DNA from: SURF-28 sp034521465
GTDB lineage: Bacteria; Bacteroidota; Ignavibacteria; Ignavibacteriales; Melioribacteraceae
NCBI GenBank assembly: GCA_034521465.1
Contig: JAXHMN010000010.1
Span: 62,001 to 126,000 of the forward strand
Direction of reading: 5' to 3'
Length of the DNA stretch: 64,000 bases
The notes under the pieces were generated by a model that saw only the letters and a program-made list of their open reading frames with translations, did not search any database and was not told the origin of the DNA. Both the position numbers and the translations under genes were made by a program. This document shows, one piece after another, positions 8,328 through 17,429 of this stretch. Positions within the stretch are counted from its first letter, which is position 1; every line of letters begins with the position of its first letter.

Positions 8328-9948
8328 TTAATTTATCTCTTCTTCAAAAGATTTCTGATAATAATCTTTGTAGTCGGTAATCGAATTTAAAATCGCAGTA
8401 GCAACTTGTTGTTGACCGCCGCTGCTTTTTAAGTAAGCTTCGTCTTCTCTATTTGATAAAAATCCACTTTCAACTAAAACACTTGGCATTGAAGCACCGA
8501 CCAGCACATAAAACCCGGCTTGCTTAACTCCCCGGGAAGGTATTTTTGTATAATTAGACCATTTCTGATTTAGAATATCAGAAAACTTTTCTGAGTACCG
8601 CATATACGATGAATGAGCCATGCTAACAAGAATAAAATTTTCGTCGGTTAAATCTTGATATCTATCCGGGTTATCTTCATACTTGATCACACTATTCTCA
8701 AACTCGGCGATTTCAATTGCTCTTTTAGTCCTTCCGGGACGAAGCAGATAAACTTCAAAACCTCTTGTTGAACTATTCTTTTTAGCTAACGAGTTACAGT
8801 GAATTGAAATGAACAGTTTACCTTTTGCTTCGTTTGCAATTTTCCCGCGCTTGAATAATTCCACAAAAGTATCATCACTTCTAGTATAAACTACTTTCAC
8901 ATCCGGGTGATGCTGTTTTATTAAGTTACCTAATTTTAAAGCTATGCCAAGATTTATATCTTTTTCCCGAGTTCCAGAAACACCAATTGCCCCGGGATCT
9001 TTCCCGCCATGACCGGCATCAATTACAACTACGTCAAACTTCCACTCTTCTTTTTTCTTTGTAAAATCAATCGTTGGCGCATCAAAAAGTTTATTATGAA
9101 TTGTTATGAAAATATCATTGCTTTCAACATCTTGAAATGTCTCGTGAGTTGAAAATCCTTCCTTTAGATCAAATTCAAGTTGAATATTTCCGGCTACATC
9201 TTTGCGAGTTACTTTACGGATTAATCCGGTAGGTTTTAAACTCGTGAGAGATGGATCAACACTCGAACCAGTTAAAAATAAATAAAGTGTATTATTTTTT
9301 ATTGAACTTCTAAAACCCTTTATCTGCTTTTGTGATTTCAACCTTATCATCGTTCCATTCGATTTTTCATCGATGGACATTTCGTAAACATCAAATCTTG
9401 AATCAATAACTTTCGGCTCTTTCTCCGGTAACGGTTTCTTTTCAGGCGGCTCCGGAAGAATAGTCTTAGGAGGTACACCAACTATTTCTGGTGCTTTTGA
9501 GTCAGTTACAGAGATATGTTTTCTCCCGTCATCATATTTTAACTGCTTCCCGTATGCGGCGGAAAGATATCTTACGGCGTACACCATTGGAATTAGAACA
9601 TCATCTTTTACAAGCAGAGTTGAAATTGGAAGTTGGAATACTTGCTGCGTTTTATCTAGCCTGCTGGTTAAAACAAGAAATTGATTTCTGCCGGTTACCT
9701 TTAAAATTGTAATCGGAAAATTTCAACTCTAGTTTTGAGGTTTCATCGCTGTAATAATAATTACCACCGAGAGCTAAAGCCAACTCTTTTGCCGAGGCAT
9801 AACTAATACCTTTTCGGGTTAGATAAGAAATGTGTTCTGTCTTATTATCAATCACCAAAGACATTTTTAACAATCGTTGACTAAAGGTGTCAACGGAAAA
9901 AAGAAAAAGTAGTATGAGAAAAACTATATGTGAACTTTGTTTAATCAA
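8328..9948 (-). CDS. N-acetylmuramoyl-L-alanine amidase (Amidase_3, AmiC-like), frameshifted
   Basis: About 539 residues: signal peptide, a copper-amine-oxidase-like or AMIN-type N-terminal region, a proline/lysine-rich linker (PPEKKPLPEKEPK), then a C-terminal Amidase_3 domain. Zinc and catalytic residues appear in VVVIDAGHGGKDPGA, REKDINLG, FISIHCNS and SVLVESGFLSN. It cleaves the amide between MurNAc and the stem peptide in the periplasm. The frame changes at about 9698; read through, the N-terminal part continues as FKVTGRNQFLVLTSRL. The start is TTG (LIKQSS) two bases after the stop of the methyltransferase upstream, implying an operon. Confidence 0.87.
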
Positions 9949-9949
9949 A

Positions 9950-10534
9950 TTAACCGATGAAAGGAATTATAAAACCTGTTTTCTTTTTATAGTTATTATA
10001 TTCATCGAAATGTTTTGATAAAAGTTTTTCCTCTAATTTTGCGCGAAGAATAAATAGCGGTATTTGCAATAGAATTACGACAGGAAGAACCACACCAGCT
10101 AACCAAAGCAACTCCAGCACCTAAATCAGAAATTAATTGGGCAATATATTGTGGATGCCTAATAAATTTATATGGCCCGGATTTAACCAACTCCTGCTTT
10201 TTAGATATAATTACTTCTTGAGAATAATTTTTTCCCATTGTTTTGTACGACCATACTTGAATCCAGGAAATATTAGGAACAATCCAAGACCAATCAAACG
10301 ATAAATGTAAAATTCGCTCTGTTCGCCTACTTCAAACACACCTAATTTGAACACTCCAAAAATCTCTAAAATTAAAACGATAGCAGCCACATTTAAAGGC
10401 CATTTCTGAAGATAAGTTCTGGGTCGTTCCACAACTTCACTAACTGTTGATTTTAACCCCTTTTTCGCTCCGGAGGCATTTGCGGTCAGTGTGAGAAATA
10501 GATTTATACCTACAAGTAAATTAATGACATCCAT
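9950..10534 (-). CDS. Isoprenylcysteine/phospholipid methyltransferase-like membrane protein, frameshifted
   Basis: About 194 residues with four to five membrane helices and the ICMT/PEMT C-terminal signature: GPYKFIRHPQYIAQL, followed in another frame by RAKLEEKLLSKHF. The family moves a methyl group from SAM to membrane-bound acceptors. Two frame changes are needed, near 10262 and near 10095. With them the last residues read KKKTGFIIPFIG and the stop falls two bases before the amidase start. Substrate unknown. The intact family signature across three frames argues for sequence errors, not decay. Confidence 0.75.
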
Positions 10535-10719
10535 TTAAGAATCTACTTTAATTATTCTCTACAATATAATATATTTATTCAAAATATAGTGTATCGTAAG
10601 GTTAGATTCCAGATTAGGGGAAGAAGCGGTAATTGTATTTTGTACGTGTAAATATTACCTATTTTTTCAGGCATTATATAGATAGTAGTTAATTTCACAC
10701 ATTTTAAGACGAGTTCAAA

Positions 10720-10735
10720 TTAGCACAATATTTGA
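10720..10735 (+). promoter_or_regulatory. Candidate sigma-54 promoter, pilin-like module 1
   Basis: TTAGCACAATATTTGA lies 54 bases before the first gene. It resembles the sigma-54 consensus TGGCACRNNNNTTGCW: GCAC and TTG have the correct spacing, but the terminal GC of the -12 element is GA. The same 15 bases occur before the second module. Confidence 0.5.
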
Positions 10736-10788
10736 GTAGCTTTAAGTGTAGTTTTTCTCTATTTTAATTAAAACTTAAACAGGCATTC

Positions 10789-11274
10789 ATGAACACTGGC
10801 CAAATGTTAATAACGATTGGGGCACTTGCTTTACTCTCAATAGTGATTCTCCGAGTCAACAATAATTTTCTTAGCACCAGTACGGTTCTAATGGAAAACA
10901 AATTTGGTGTTCTTGCCGTATCAATCGGCACCTCCATTCTTGAAGAAGCAAAAGGCAAGTCATTTGATCACAATACGGATACCATGGCTGTAACAAGCTT
11001 AGCTTCCTTAACTAATATTGGTCCTGAGAGTGGTGAAGTCGATCCACTTTTTAATGACTTTGATGATTATCACGGATTAGTACGAAATGATAGTACAATG
11101 CCTTCGGCTCCGTTCAAAATTGAATGTGATGTAAACTTCATCAACCCTGATAATCCGGACGGAACAACAGCTTCAAAAACGTGGCATAAAAAGTTAACTG
11201 TTACCGTTACAAGTGATTTTATGACAGACACAATTAGACTATCATCAATTTATAGCTACTTTTATTTTAGGTAG
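10789..11274 (+). CDS. PilV-like minor pilin-type protein, module 1
   Basis: A 161-residue protein with one N-terminal membrane helix (residues 5-22, MLITIGALALLSIVIL) and an extracytoplasmic domain. The segment SIGTSILEEAKGKSFD after the helix and the conserved IECDVNFINPDNPDG region recall PilV-type minor pilins. Its paralogue starts at 13360 (shared features: LITIGAL helix, GPESGE, FDDYHG/IDDYNG, and a C-terminal KKLTVTVTS strand). It begins almost directly with the helix and has no basic leader and no Gly-Phe-x4-Glu cleavage site, so prepilin peptidase processing is doubtful. First gene of a three-gene operon. Confidence 0.6.
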   Translation: MNTGQMLITIGALALLSIVILRVNNNFLSTSTVLMENKFGVLAVSIGTSILEEAKGKSFDHNTDTMAVTSLASLTNIGPESGEVDPLFNDFDDYHGLVRNDSTMPSAPFKIECDVNFINPDNPDGTTASKTWHKKLTVTVTSDFMTDTIRLSSIYSYFYFR

Positions 11275-11281
11275 GTAACTA

Positions 11282-11881
11282 ATGGGCTTTAGTACACTAA
11301 TTGACATACTCGGATCAACATTAATAGGTGGAATGCTTTTACTGATTCTGTTACGAATCAATGATGCTGCCGTTGAGAACACATATGTTTATGGTGGAGA
11401 ATTAATTGTTCAGCAAAATCTTGTTGAAGTCGTTTCATTGCTCGAATATGATTTTAGAAAAATTGGTTTCTGTGCGGACTGGCAGCAAATCCCCGATCCG
11501 TCTCAAGCCATATTGGCGGCGGATTCAAATGATATAACTTTTCTTACTGACCTTGATTCAGATGGATATGTTGATACGCTTAGATATTTTACCGGCAGCC
11601 CTTCCGCACTCCCGGGAACAGCTAATCCAAGGGATATGATGCTCTATCGTGTTGAAAACAACGAGCAGCCAAAGGGAGCAAATCTCGGTGTAACTCAATT
11701 CAATATGCTGTTTTTTGATGCTATCGGAAATGTAATCCCGTTCCCGATAACACATCCGAGTGAAATTTATACTATGCAAATAAATATTACTGTAGAAAAT
11801 ACTGATGCATATGACGAAAATTACTCTTCTGCATTCTGGAGGCAGATAAGATTAGCTGCAAGAAATTTAAGGAATAGGTGA
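11282..11881 (+). CDS. PilW-like minor pilin-type protein, module 1
   Basis: A 199-residue protein with an N-terminal membrane helix (residues 6-25, LIDILGSTLIGGMLLLILL). The soluble part has a layout like PilW: LLEYDFRKIGF, a NDITFLTDLDSDG strand, TANPRDMMLYR, and GVTQFNMLFFD. The paralogue at 13888 matches along its length. No prepilin leader or Glu5 is visible. It follows the PilV-like gene by 7 bases and precedes the PilX-like gene by 4, so the three are co-transcribed. Function is inferred only from resemblance to minor pilins and from order. Confidence 0.6.
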   Translation: MGFSTLIDILGSTLIGGMLLLILLRINDAAVENTYVYGGELIVQQNLVEVVSLLEYDFRKIGFCADWQQIPDPSQAILAADSNDITFLTDLDSDGYVDTLRYFTGSPSALPGTANPRDMMLYRVENNEQPKGANLGVTQFNMLFFDAIGNVIPFPITHPSEIYTMQINITVENTDAYDENYSSAFWRQIRLAARNLRNR

Positions 11882-11885
11882 TTAA

Positions 11886-13183
11886 ATGGGCGGCAAAGCA
11901 ACCATATTAATAGTACTTGGGTTTTCACTGATTTTTTTAATTGTCGGTTACAATTTTAGTAATCTAACAACTAAAGCTGTTGACAACTCAGTTGAATACT
12001 ATACACACACCGGCGCATACAATATTGCAGTGAGCGGCGCAAATATGGCACTGAACGAAATCTTTTTAGACCCAACTTGGGCGGATGGTTATAGCGATGT
12101 AGCTTTTAACGGTGGTAAGTTTGATGTATCGGTAAATTATATTGATCCGGAATTACAAGTTGTTTCTGTTGGAGAATACGAAGACCAATCTTCTACAGTA
12201 AAAGTTGTACTTCAGGGAAGCAGTTACGCTAAATATGCATGGTATGCCGGTAATATGAGTTCCAAGGTTTTTGTCACCGGCGATACGATTTGGGGTCCGC
12301 TTCATACACAATCAAAATTAAACATTGGCGGCGATCCGGTATTTTGGGGAAAAGTTACCGCGTTAAAAGGGATGAATCCTTCACCCAAAAACCTAGAAAA
12401 GAAAGGATACGACCCAAAATTTTACGGCGGATACGAATCTGGTGTTGACATGCCAATTCCTACAAACTATCAATTTACCTCACAAGAAGCTGCGGCAATT
12501 GATGGTGTAAGCAAAGGTGGTTCATCATATTTTGACGGAACCGATCTATGGCTTACTTTTAATTCCGATGGAACCGTAACATATAGAACCGGTACGGGAA
12601 GTGATTCTTCAACCTACAGTCGCACCGATTACTGAAACACTCTCTACCTTTGCCCCTAACAAAGTTATCTATGTCGGTAAAGGTAATATTTATGCATCAG
12701 GAACACTCAAAGGAAGAGTTTCAATAGTTGCAGGCCACTCTTCTGGTTCAGGCCATGGAAATATTAATCTTGTTGATGATTTAGTTTACACTCAACCGCC
12801 TATGGTTTGGGATAATAGTGAGCAAATTTATAAAGTAAATGAAAACTCAACTGACATGTTGGGGATTCTTGCAAGCAACAACGTGAGAGTTGCCGACACA
12901 AAAGAAAATGTTGAACGACAAAGATATAAATCTGCACGCAGCAATATTTGCTGCACAAGGGGGTTTTGAAATGGAAGATAAAAACATACCACCAAGCGGA
13001 ACACTTCGATTAATGGGAAGCGCTGTTGCCGCCAAAGAGGAAGAAATTGCGATTGCAAATAGCGCGGGTGAAATTGAACATGGTTATGCAAGACATGTTG
13101 TTTATGATGAAAGAATGCTGAAACAAGTTCCACCACTTTTCCCAGCAACTAATCAATTTGAAATTGTCTCCTGGTACGAATAA
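11886..13183 (+). CDS. PilX-like protein with DUF4900-like domain, module 1, frameshifted
   Basis: About 431 residues in three reading frames. It has an N-terminal membrane helix (residues 5-24), a PilX-like helix QSA/AYNIAVSGANMALNE, then a C-terminal beta-rich domain resembling DUF4900: VIYVGKGNIYASGTLKGRV, a LVDDLVY strand, LGILASNNVRVAD, AAIFAAQGGF and LRLMGSAVAAKEEE. The chain ends at VSWYE. Frame changes fall near 12620 and near 12910. DUF4900 proteins are surface or pilus-associated with unknown biochemistry. The paralogue at 14442 has a shorter C-terminal part. Last gene of the first module. Confidence 0.6.
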
Positions 13184-13288
13184 TATCCCTGCTACTCAAT
13201 TATTTTCAAATTGATACAACTATCCCGAGATTATAAAACATAGTTATTATCCGAAAACAGCAAAAACATGTGATTTTAGTCGCTTGAC

Positions 13289-13305
13289 TTAGCACAATAT
13301 TTGCA
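13289..13305 (+). promoter_or_regulatory. Candidate sigma-54 promoter, pilin-like module 2
   Basis: TTAGCACAATATTTGCA lies 54 bases before the first gene of module 2. It matches the sigma-54 consensus TGGCACRNNNNTTGCW at all fixed positions except the second, and shares 15 identical bases with the site before module 1. The surrounding sequence is not conserved between the two, which argues for a functional site. Confidence 0.62.
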
Positions 13306-13359
13306 TTGTATTAGTGAATAGTATATTCTATGAAACATTCGGGATCATAAAGGATCACA

Positions 13360-13881
13360 ATGGGTGGTAATTTATTAATAACAATCGGAGCTTTAAGTTT
13401 ATTGGGATTACTGATTCTATCAACCGGCAGTAATCTTTTAAACAATAATGTTACTATTACGGAAAGTGAAATAGTCATTACCGGAGTTTCACTTGCTCAA
13501 TCACTGATTGATGAAATAAAGACCAAAAATTTTGACCAAAATGAAATTTCCGGTACTATTGACTCTCCAAATGATCTGTCTCAAGTACTTGGACCGGATT
13601 CAGGAGAAAACATTGGCTTACCGGATACGTCAAGTACACATTCTTTTAATTCGCATTCGGTTTATAACGACATAGATGATTATAACGGATATACCCGAAT
13701 CGTTGATACGGATATTGCCGAAAATTACACTATAAATTGTACGGTAAATTATGTTCAGGTCGCAAATCCGGATAATGCATCTGGGACAAGGACTTATTGC
13801 AAACGAATTACAGTTACAGTAACAAGTCCGTTTTTTTCAACATTGCCTTCAATTGTAATGAGAAGTGCAATAACTTATTAA
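13360..13881 (+). CDS. PilV-like minor pilin-type protein, module 2
   Basis: A 173-residue paralogue of the protein starting at 10789. The membrane helix is at residues 4-20 (LLITIGALSLLGLLILS), then SLAQSLIDEIKTKNFDQNE, GPDSGE, DIDDYNGYTRI and a C-terminal RITVTVTSPFF strand. As in its paralogue, the helix follows the start almost at once and no prepilin cleavage motif is seen. An AAGGAT ribosome site lies before the ATG. It is followed 6 bases later by the PilW-like gene. Signs of an old tandem duplication: same order, same sizes, clearly diverged residues. Confidence 0.6.
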   Translation: MGGNLLITIGALSLLGLLILSTGSNLLNNNVTITESEIVITGVSLAQSLIDEIKTKNFDQNEISGTIDSPNDLSQVLGPDSGENIGLPDTSSTHSFNSHSVYNDIDDYNGYTRIVDTDIAENYTINCTVNYVQVANPDNASGTRTYCKRITVTVTSPFFSTLPSIVMRSAITY

Positions 13882-13887
13882 ACTAAT

Positions 13888-14439
13888 ATGGCTTATTTAT
13901 TAGAAATAGTTGGATCAACAGTTATCGGTGGAATAATAATTTTTATTATTCTGAATTTGAATGCTAATGTTATGCAGTCATCCGGCAACCTTTCATTTAA
14001 TAAAGTTGCTCAAGAAAATCTGACCTCGTTGGTTGAAGAAATCGAGTACGATATAAAAAAAATTGGATTCAGAGCATCCGACCCAAAAATAATTTCAGCC
14101 GACAGTAATGCAATTTCATTTAGATATGACATTGACGATGACGGAACACCCGAAACAATTTCATATTTTACAAGTGATTCAACTGCGCTGAGCGGAACAC
14201 CTAACCCAAGCGATATATTTCTTTATAGAACGGTAAACGGTTCATCACCTCAAACAAGCAATGTTGGTGTTACTAATTTTAGACTTTGGTATTACGATGC
14301 TTCGGGAAATTTAACAACAATGCCCGATGATATAAGATCAATAAAATTTGCCTTGAACATGGAAAGTGTTTTTTCTTATGAAGAAGAATATGCAAGAACT
14401 TACATTGAAAGATTAATACAACCAAATAATTTGAGATAA
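13888..14439 (+). CDS. PilW-like minor pilin-type protein, module 2
   Basis: A 183-residue paralogue of the protein starting at 11282. Its N-terminus is a membrane helix (VGSTVIGGIIIFIILNL), followed by ENLTSLVEEIEYDIKKIGF, SNAISFRYDIDDDG, TPNPSDIFLYR and GVTNFRLWYYD. These pieces align one-to-one with module 1. The fold is probably a pilin-like beta sheet on the outer face of the membrane. No leader peptide or Glu5. It is spaced 2 bases from the PilX-like gene and 6 from the PilV-like gene, so it is the middle gene of an operon. Confidence 0.6.
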   Translation: MAYLLEIVGSTVIGGIIIFIILNLNANVMQSSGNLSFNKVAQENLTSLVEEIEYDIKKIGFRASDPKIISADSNAISFRYDIDDDGTPETISYFTSDSTALSGTPNPSDIFLYRTVNGSSPQTSNVGVTNFRLWYYDASGNLTTMPDDIRSIKFALNMESVFSYEEEYARTYIERLIQPNNLR

Positions 14440-14441
14440 CT

Positions 14442-15561
14442 ATGAGCGGCAAAGCAATACTTATACTTGTACTAGGAATAGCAGGAATCATTTCAGTTGC
14501 TTTCATTAATTTAGCTGAAACTTCCGGGCAAGCAACTAACAATATGATTGGTTACTATAATAAACAATCATCTCAAAATATTGCCCAAACCGGAATACAT
14601 ATGGCCTTGAGAGAATTGACAGATTCAAATACATGGCGGAATGGATATAATAACATTTCACTTTTCAGCGGCAATTTAACAACAGCACTGGTTGATACTA
14701 CTTTCGATTCGCTAAATGTTGTTAAGATAACTTCAACCGGAACTGTTGGCGCAGGCACAGATTTGGAAGCGACAACTACATCAATTGCTTACACAGTGAT
14801 CGGTGGCGGATCAGGTTTTATTCCTGCTTCGGTACTTGCTGCAATTACAACCAACAACCCGGTTGAGACAAGCGGTACTTTAGTTGTTGACGGTAGAGAT
14901 CATGATCTAAACGGTAATTTAGTTGCCGGCAGCGGTACTTATGGTTTATGGACAACCAATTCATTTAAACGCAAAGGCAACTCTAAACTTGGTGCAACAA
15001 CAGCCGGCACAGATTACTCACCAACAAAATCAATGAATGATGATATAAGATTAGAAGGACAAACTTATCCCGGCGGCTATCCATCAAATCCGGATGAAGT
15101 AATGGGAGGAGCTGCAAAGGGATATCCTTCCGGTAAATTAAAATCTATTGCACAGAGTGGAAAAAACGGAAGTCAATATGTTACTAATCCTTCGGCATTG
15201 AATCATCCTCTTAAAGGGGTCACATATGTTGAATTAGCTTCCGGGGATACTTGGAACCCGGCAAACATCACCGGAGAAGGTATTTTGATTGTACACAATT
15301 CTTCCACAGATGCAGTGATAAAAAATATTAACTGGGAAACGTTCAAGGATTATTAATAGCCGACGATATTGTCCACATACACGCGGATATTATCGGTGCC
15401 GTGGTGGGACTATCCCCGCACCATCAAGCGGCAACCAAATCGGTAACGGCAGAGGTACAGTAAAATATTCAAGAGAAGCTATAGAAAGCGTAACAGTGGG
15501 AGGCGGAGGCAACCCAACCGGAGGCAACAGTACAGCAAATGTTGTTGCTTGGTGGGATTAA
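14442..15561 (+). CDS. PilX-like protein, module 2, frameshifted
   Basis: About 372 residues, paralogue of the gene at 11886. The N-terminus (SGKAILILVLGIAGIISVAF) is a membrane helix, followed by QSSQNIAQTGIHMALREL, which matches the PilX-like helix of module 1. The C-terminal part contains GEGILIVHNSS and, after a frame change near 15346, LLIADDIVHIHADIIGAVVG. After a second change near 15418 it reads SSGNQIGNGRGTVKYSREA and ends TANVVAWWD. A Gly/Asn-rich tail precedes the stop. This ending recalls polymer-forming surface domains. The gene stops 1 base before a convergent epimerase gene. Confidence 0.58.
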
Positions 15562-15562
15562 A

Positions 15563-16477
15563 CTATAGTATATTTTTTAACGCCTCACCCAAGTGAATAA
15601 ACTTAAACTTATAACCGCTCTCTAATGTTCTTTTCGGAATAACTTTTGATCCCTTAAGAACTAGATCAGCAGCTTCTCCAACAACAATTTTTAATACAAA
15701 CTCCGGTACTTTAAATAACGACGGACGATTCAATACCCGCCCTAATGCTTCAGCAAATTCTTTCATTCTTACCGGATTGGGGGCAGTAGCATTGTAAGCG
15801 CCGGTCATCTCATTATTTTCAGCGGCATGAATGTATAGATCGGTAATATCGCGTATGTGAATCCAAGGCATCCACTGTTTACCTGTACCGAGCGGCCCGC
15901 CGATGAAAATACTTAAATGGTGTAATCATTTTTGCGAGCGCACCTTCTCTTTTATCGAGCACAATTCCTGTTCTGAATACTTACACTCCTTACACCATGC
16001 TTTTCTGCTTTCTGCGCCTCCTCTTCCCAACTTTTCACAACTTCTGTCAGAAAACCGCTTCCAGCTTTTCCGTATTCATCGTATTCAGCGTCTATTGAAT
16101 CATCATAGTAATCAATACCCGAAGCACAAATAAAAACTTTCGGTTTATTTTCAGATTCTCCTATTGCATCAACTAAATTTCTTGTTCCATTTACTCTGCT
16201 TTCTAAAACTTTTTTCTTGTGCGCTTCGTTCCACCTTTTACTCATTATATTTTCACCGGCTAAGTGAATAATAACATCGGTGCCATCAATTTCGTTCGTC
16301 CAATCTCCCAATGAATCATAATGCCACTTCACGTAGTTGAAAGCGCCGGCTAATTTTTCTTTTGCTTTATTTGGCGAGCGACTGAAAACAATCACTTCAT
16401 CTCCTTTATCAATTAGCTTATTCGTGATAGTAGAGCCAATTAAACCGGTTGCGCCTGTAATAATAATTCTTCTTCAT
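15563..16477 (-). CDS. TIGR01777-type NAD(P)-dependent epimerase, several frameshifts
   Basis: About 304 residues, the normal length of the SulA/YfcH-like SDR family. The Rossmann motif TGATGLIG appears at the N-terminus once a base near 16468 is removed. The middle contains DVIIHLAGENIMSKRW and the SGIDYYDDS active-site region. The C-terminal domain is DUF1731-like (PNPVRMKEFAEALGRVLNRP). Further frame changes lie near 15965 and near 15915; read through, the join reads VLDKREGALAKMITPF and then FIGGPLGTGKQWMPW. Family members are sugar-nucleotide-epimerase-like or act in division inhibition; the substrate is unknown. Confidence 0.82.
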
Positions 16478-16583
16478 GGATTTCTCCGTTTATTCATATA
16501 AACGTATATTAATGTAATAAAGTTTATAGATTTTATTTCCTTTTTAAAATAATTTTGTGAACAATTTTTTACGGGGTTTATTA

Positions 16584-17423
16584 ATGTCCAAAGAATTTTA
16601 CCGGAATGCTAAAGCGTATGACATTGCTTTTTTAGATAGAGATTTTGATGTTGAATGTGACTTTTTAGAGTATTGTTTAACCAACTACGGCAAAATTAAA
16701 AAATCTAAATTACAGAAGAAGCGGTTTTTAGAATTAGCATGCGGACCTGCCAGACATGCCAGAGAATTTGCAAAACGAAATTGGGATTCATACGCACTTG
16801 ATCTTTCAGAAGAGATGGTGGACTATGCGATCCAAGAAGCACAAAAAGAAGGGAGCAAATTAACCGGGATAGTCGGTGATATGCTTAACTTCAAATTGGA
16901 GAAAAAGGCAACCTTAATTGTTAGTTTGATGGAAAGTATTGCACATATTACTACAAATGATGATATGGTAAATCACTTTAGAACCGTTGCAGAAAATTTA
17001 AGTAACGGTGGTTTATATATTATTGAAGGGACTCATCCGCAATTTTTCTTCCCGGATAATGAGCCAAATAAATGGAAAGCCAGTGAAGGAAACTTTTGGG
17101 TGGAAGTTACATTTGGAACTCCGGAAGATTCCTATAGTTCACTTTCTCAAACTTGGCTTTCTACTACAAAATTGAGGATAAAAAGCGGCGATTCGCCAAT
17201 TGTCGAATCAAAAAGCGTGAGTGAGGTTAGATGGTACTTGCTTCAAGAGATGAAACTGTTGATTGAGAAAGCCGGAGTTTTCGATAGAGCATGGTTTTTC
17301 GGCTCGCTCTACTTTACTCCGCCAAAACCGATGGATGAATCAGAAGATTCTGATGCAATGGTAATAGTTCTGCGTAAGACCAAGCAAAAGAAAAGTAATG
17401 TTAAATTTAATATTGATGTTTAG
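16584..17423 (+). CDS. Class I SAM-dependent methyltransferase
   Basis: A 279-residue Rossmann-type methyltransferase. SAM motif I is FLELACGPARHAREF (about residues 48-62); LDLSEEMVDYA follows as motif II, and GGLYIIEGTH is a later family motif. The start is the ATG before SKEFYRNAKAYD; an upstream GTG at 16557 would add nine poorly conserved residues. Target unknown; the layout resembles small-molecule methyltransferases. It stands 6 bases before the DUF5686 gene in the same direction, so it may be co-transcribed. Confidence 0.82.
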   Translation: MSKEFYRNAKAYDIAFLDRDFDVECDFLEYCLTNYGKIKKSKLQKKRFLELACGPARHAREFAKRNWDSYALDLSEEMVDYAIQEAQKEGSKLTGIVGDMLNFKLEKKATLIVSLMESIAHITTNDDMVNHFRTVAENLSNGGLYIIEGTHPQFFFPDNEPNKWKASEGNFWVEVTFGTPEDSYSSLSQTWLSTTKLRIKSGDSPIVESKSVSEVRWYLLQEMKLLIEKAGVFDRAWFFGSLYFTPPKPMDESEDSDAMVIVLRKTKQKKSNVKFNIDV

Positions 17424-17429
17424 CAGCTT

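Noticed and set aside
12828..13148. Minus-strand frames over the end of the first PilX-like gene
   Set aside because: They are antisense to the DUF4900-like domain, which reads continuously after frame correction.
10789..15561. Type II secretion pseudopilin operon (gspG-K)
   Set aside because: The products lack Glu5 and leader peptides, and no GspE, GspF or GspD is nearby.
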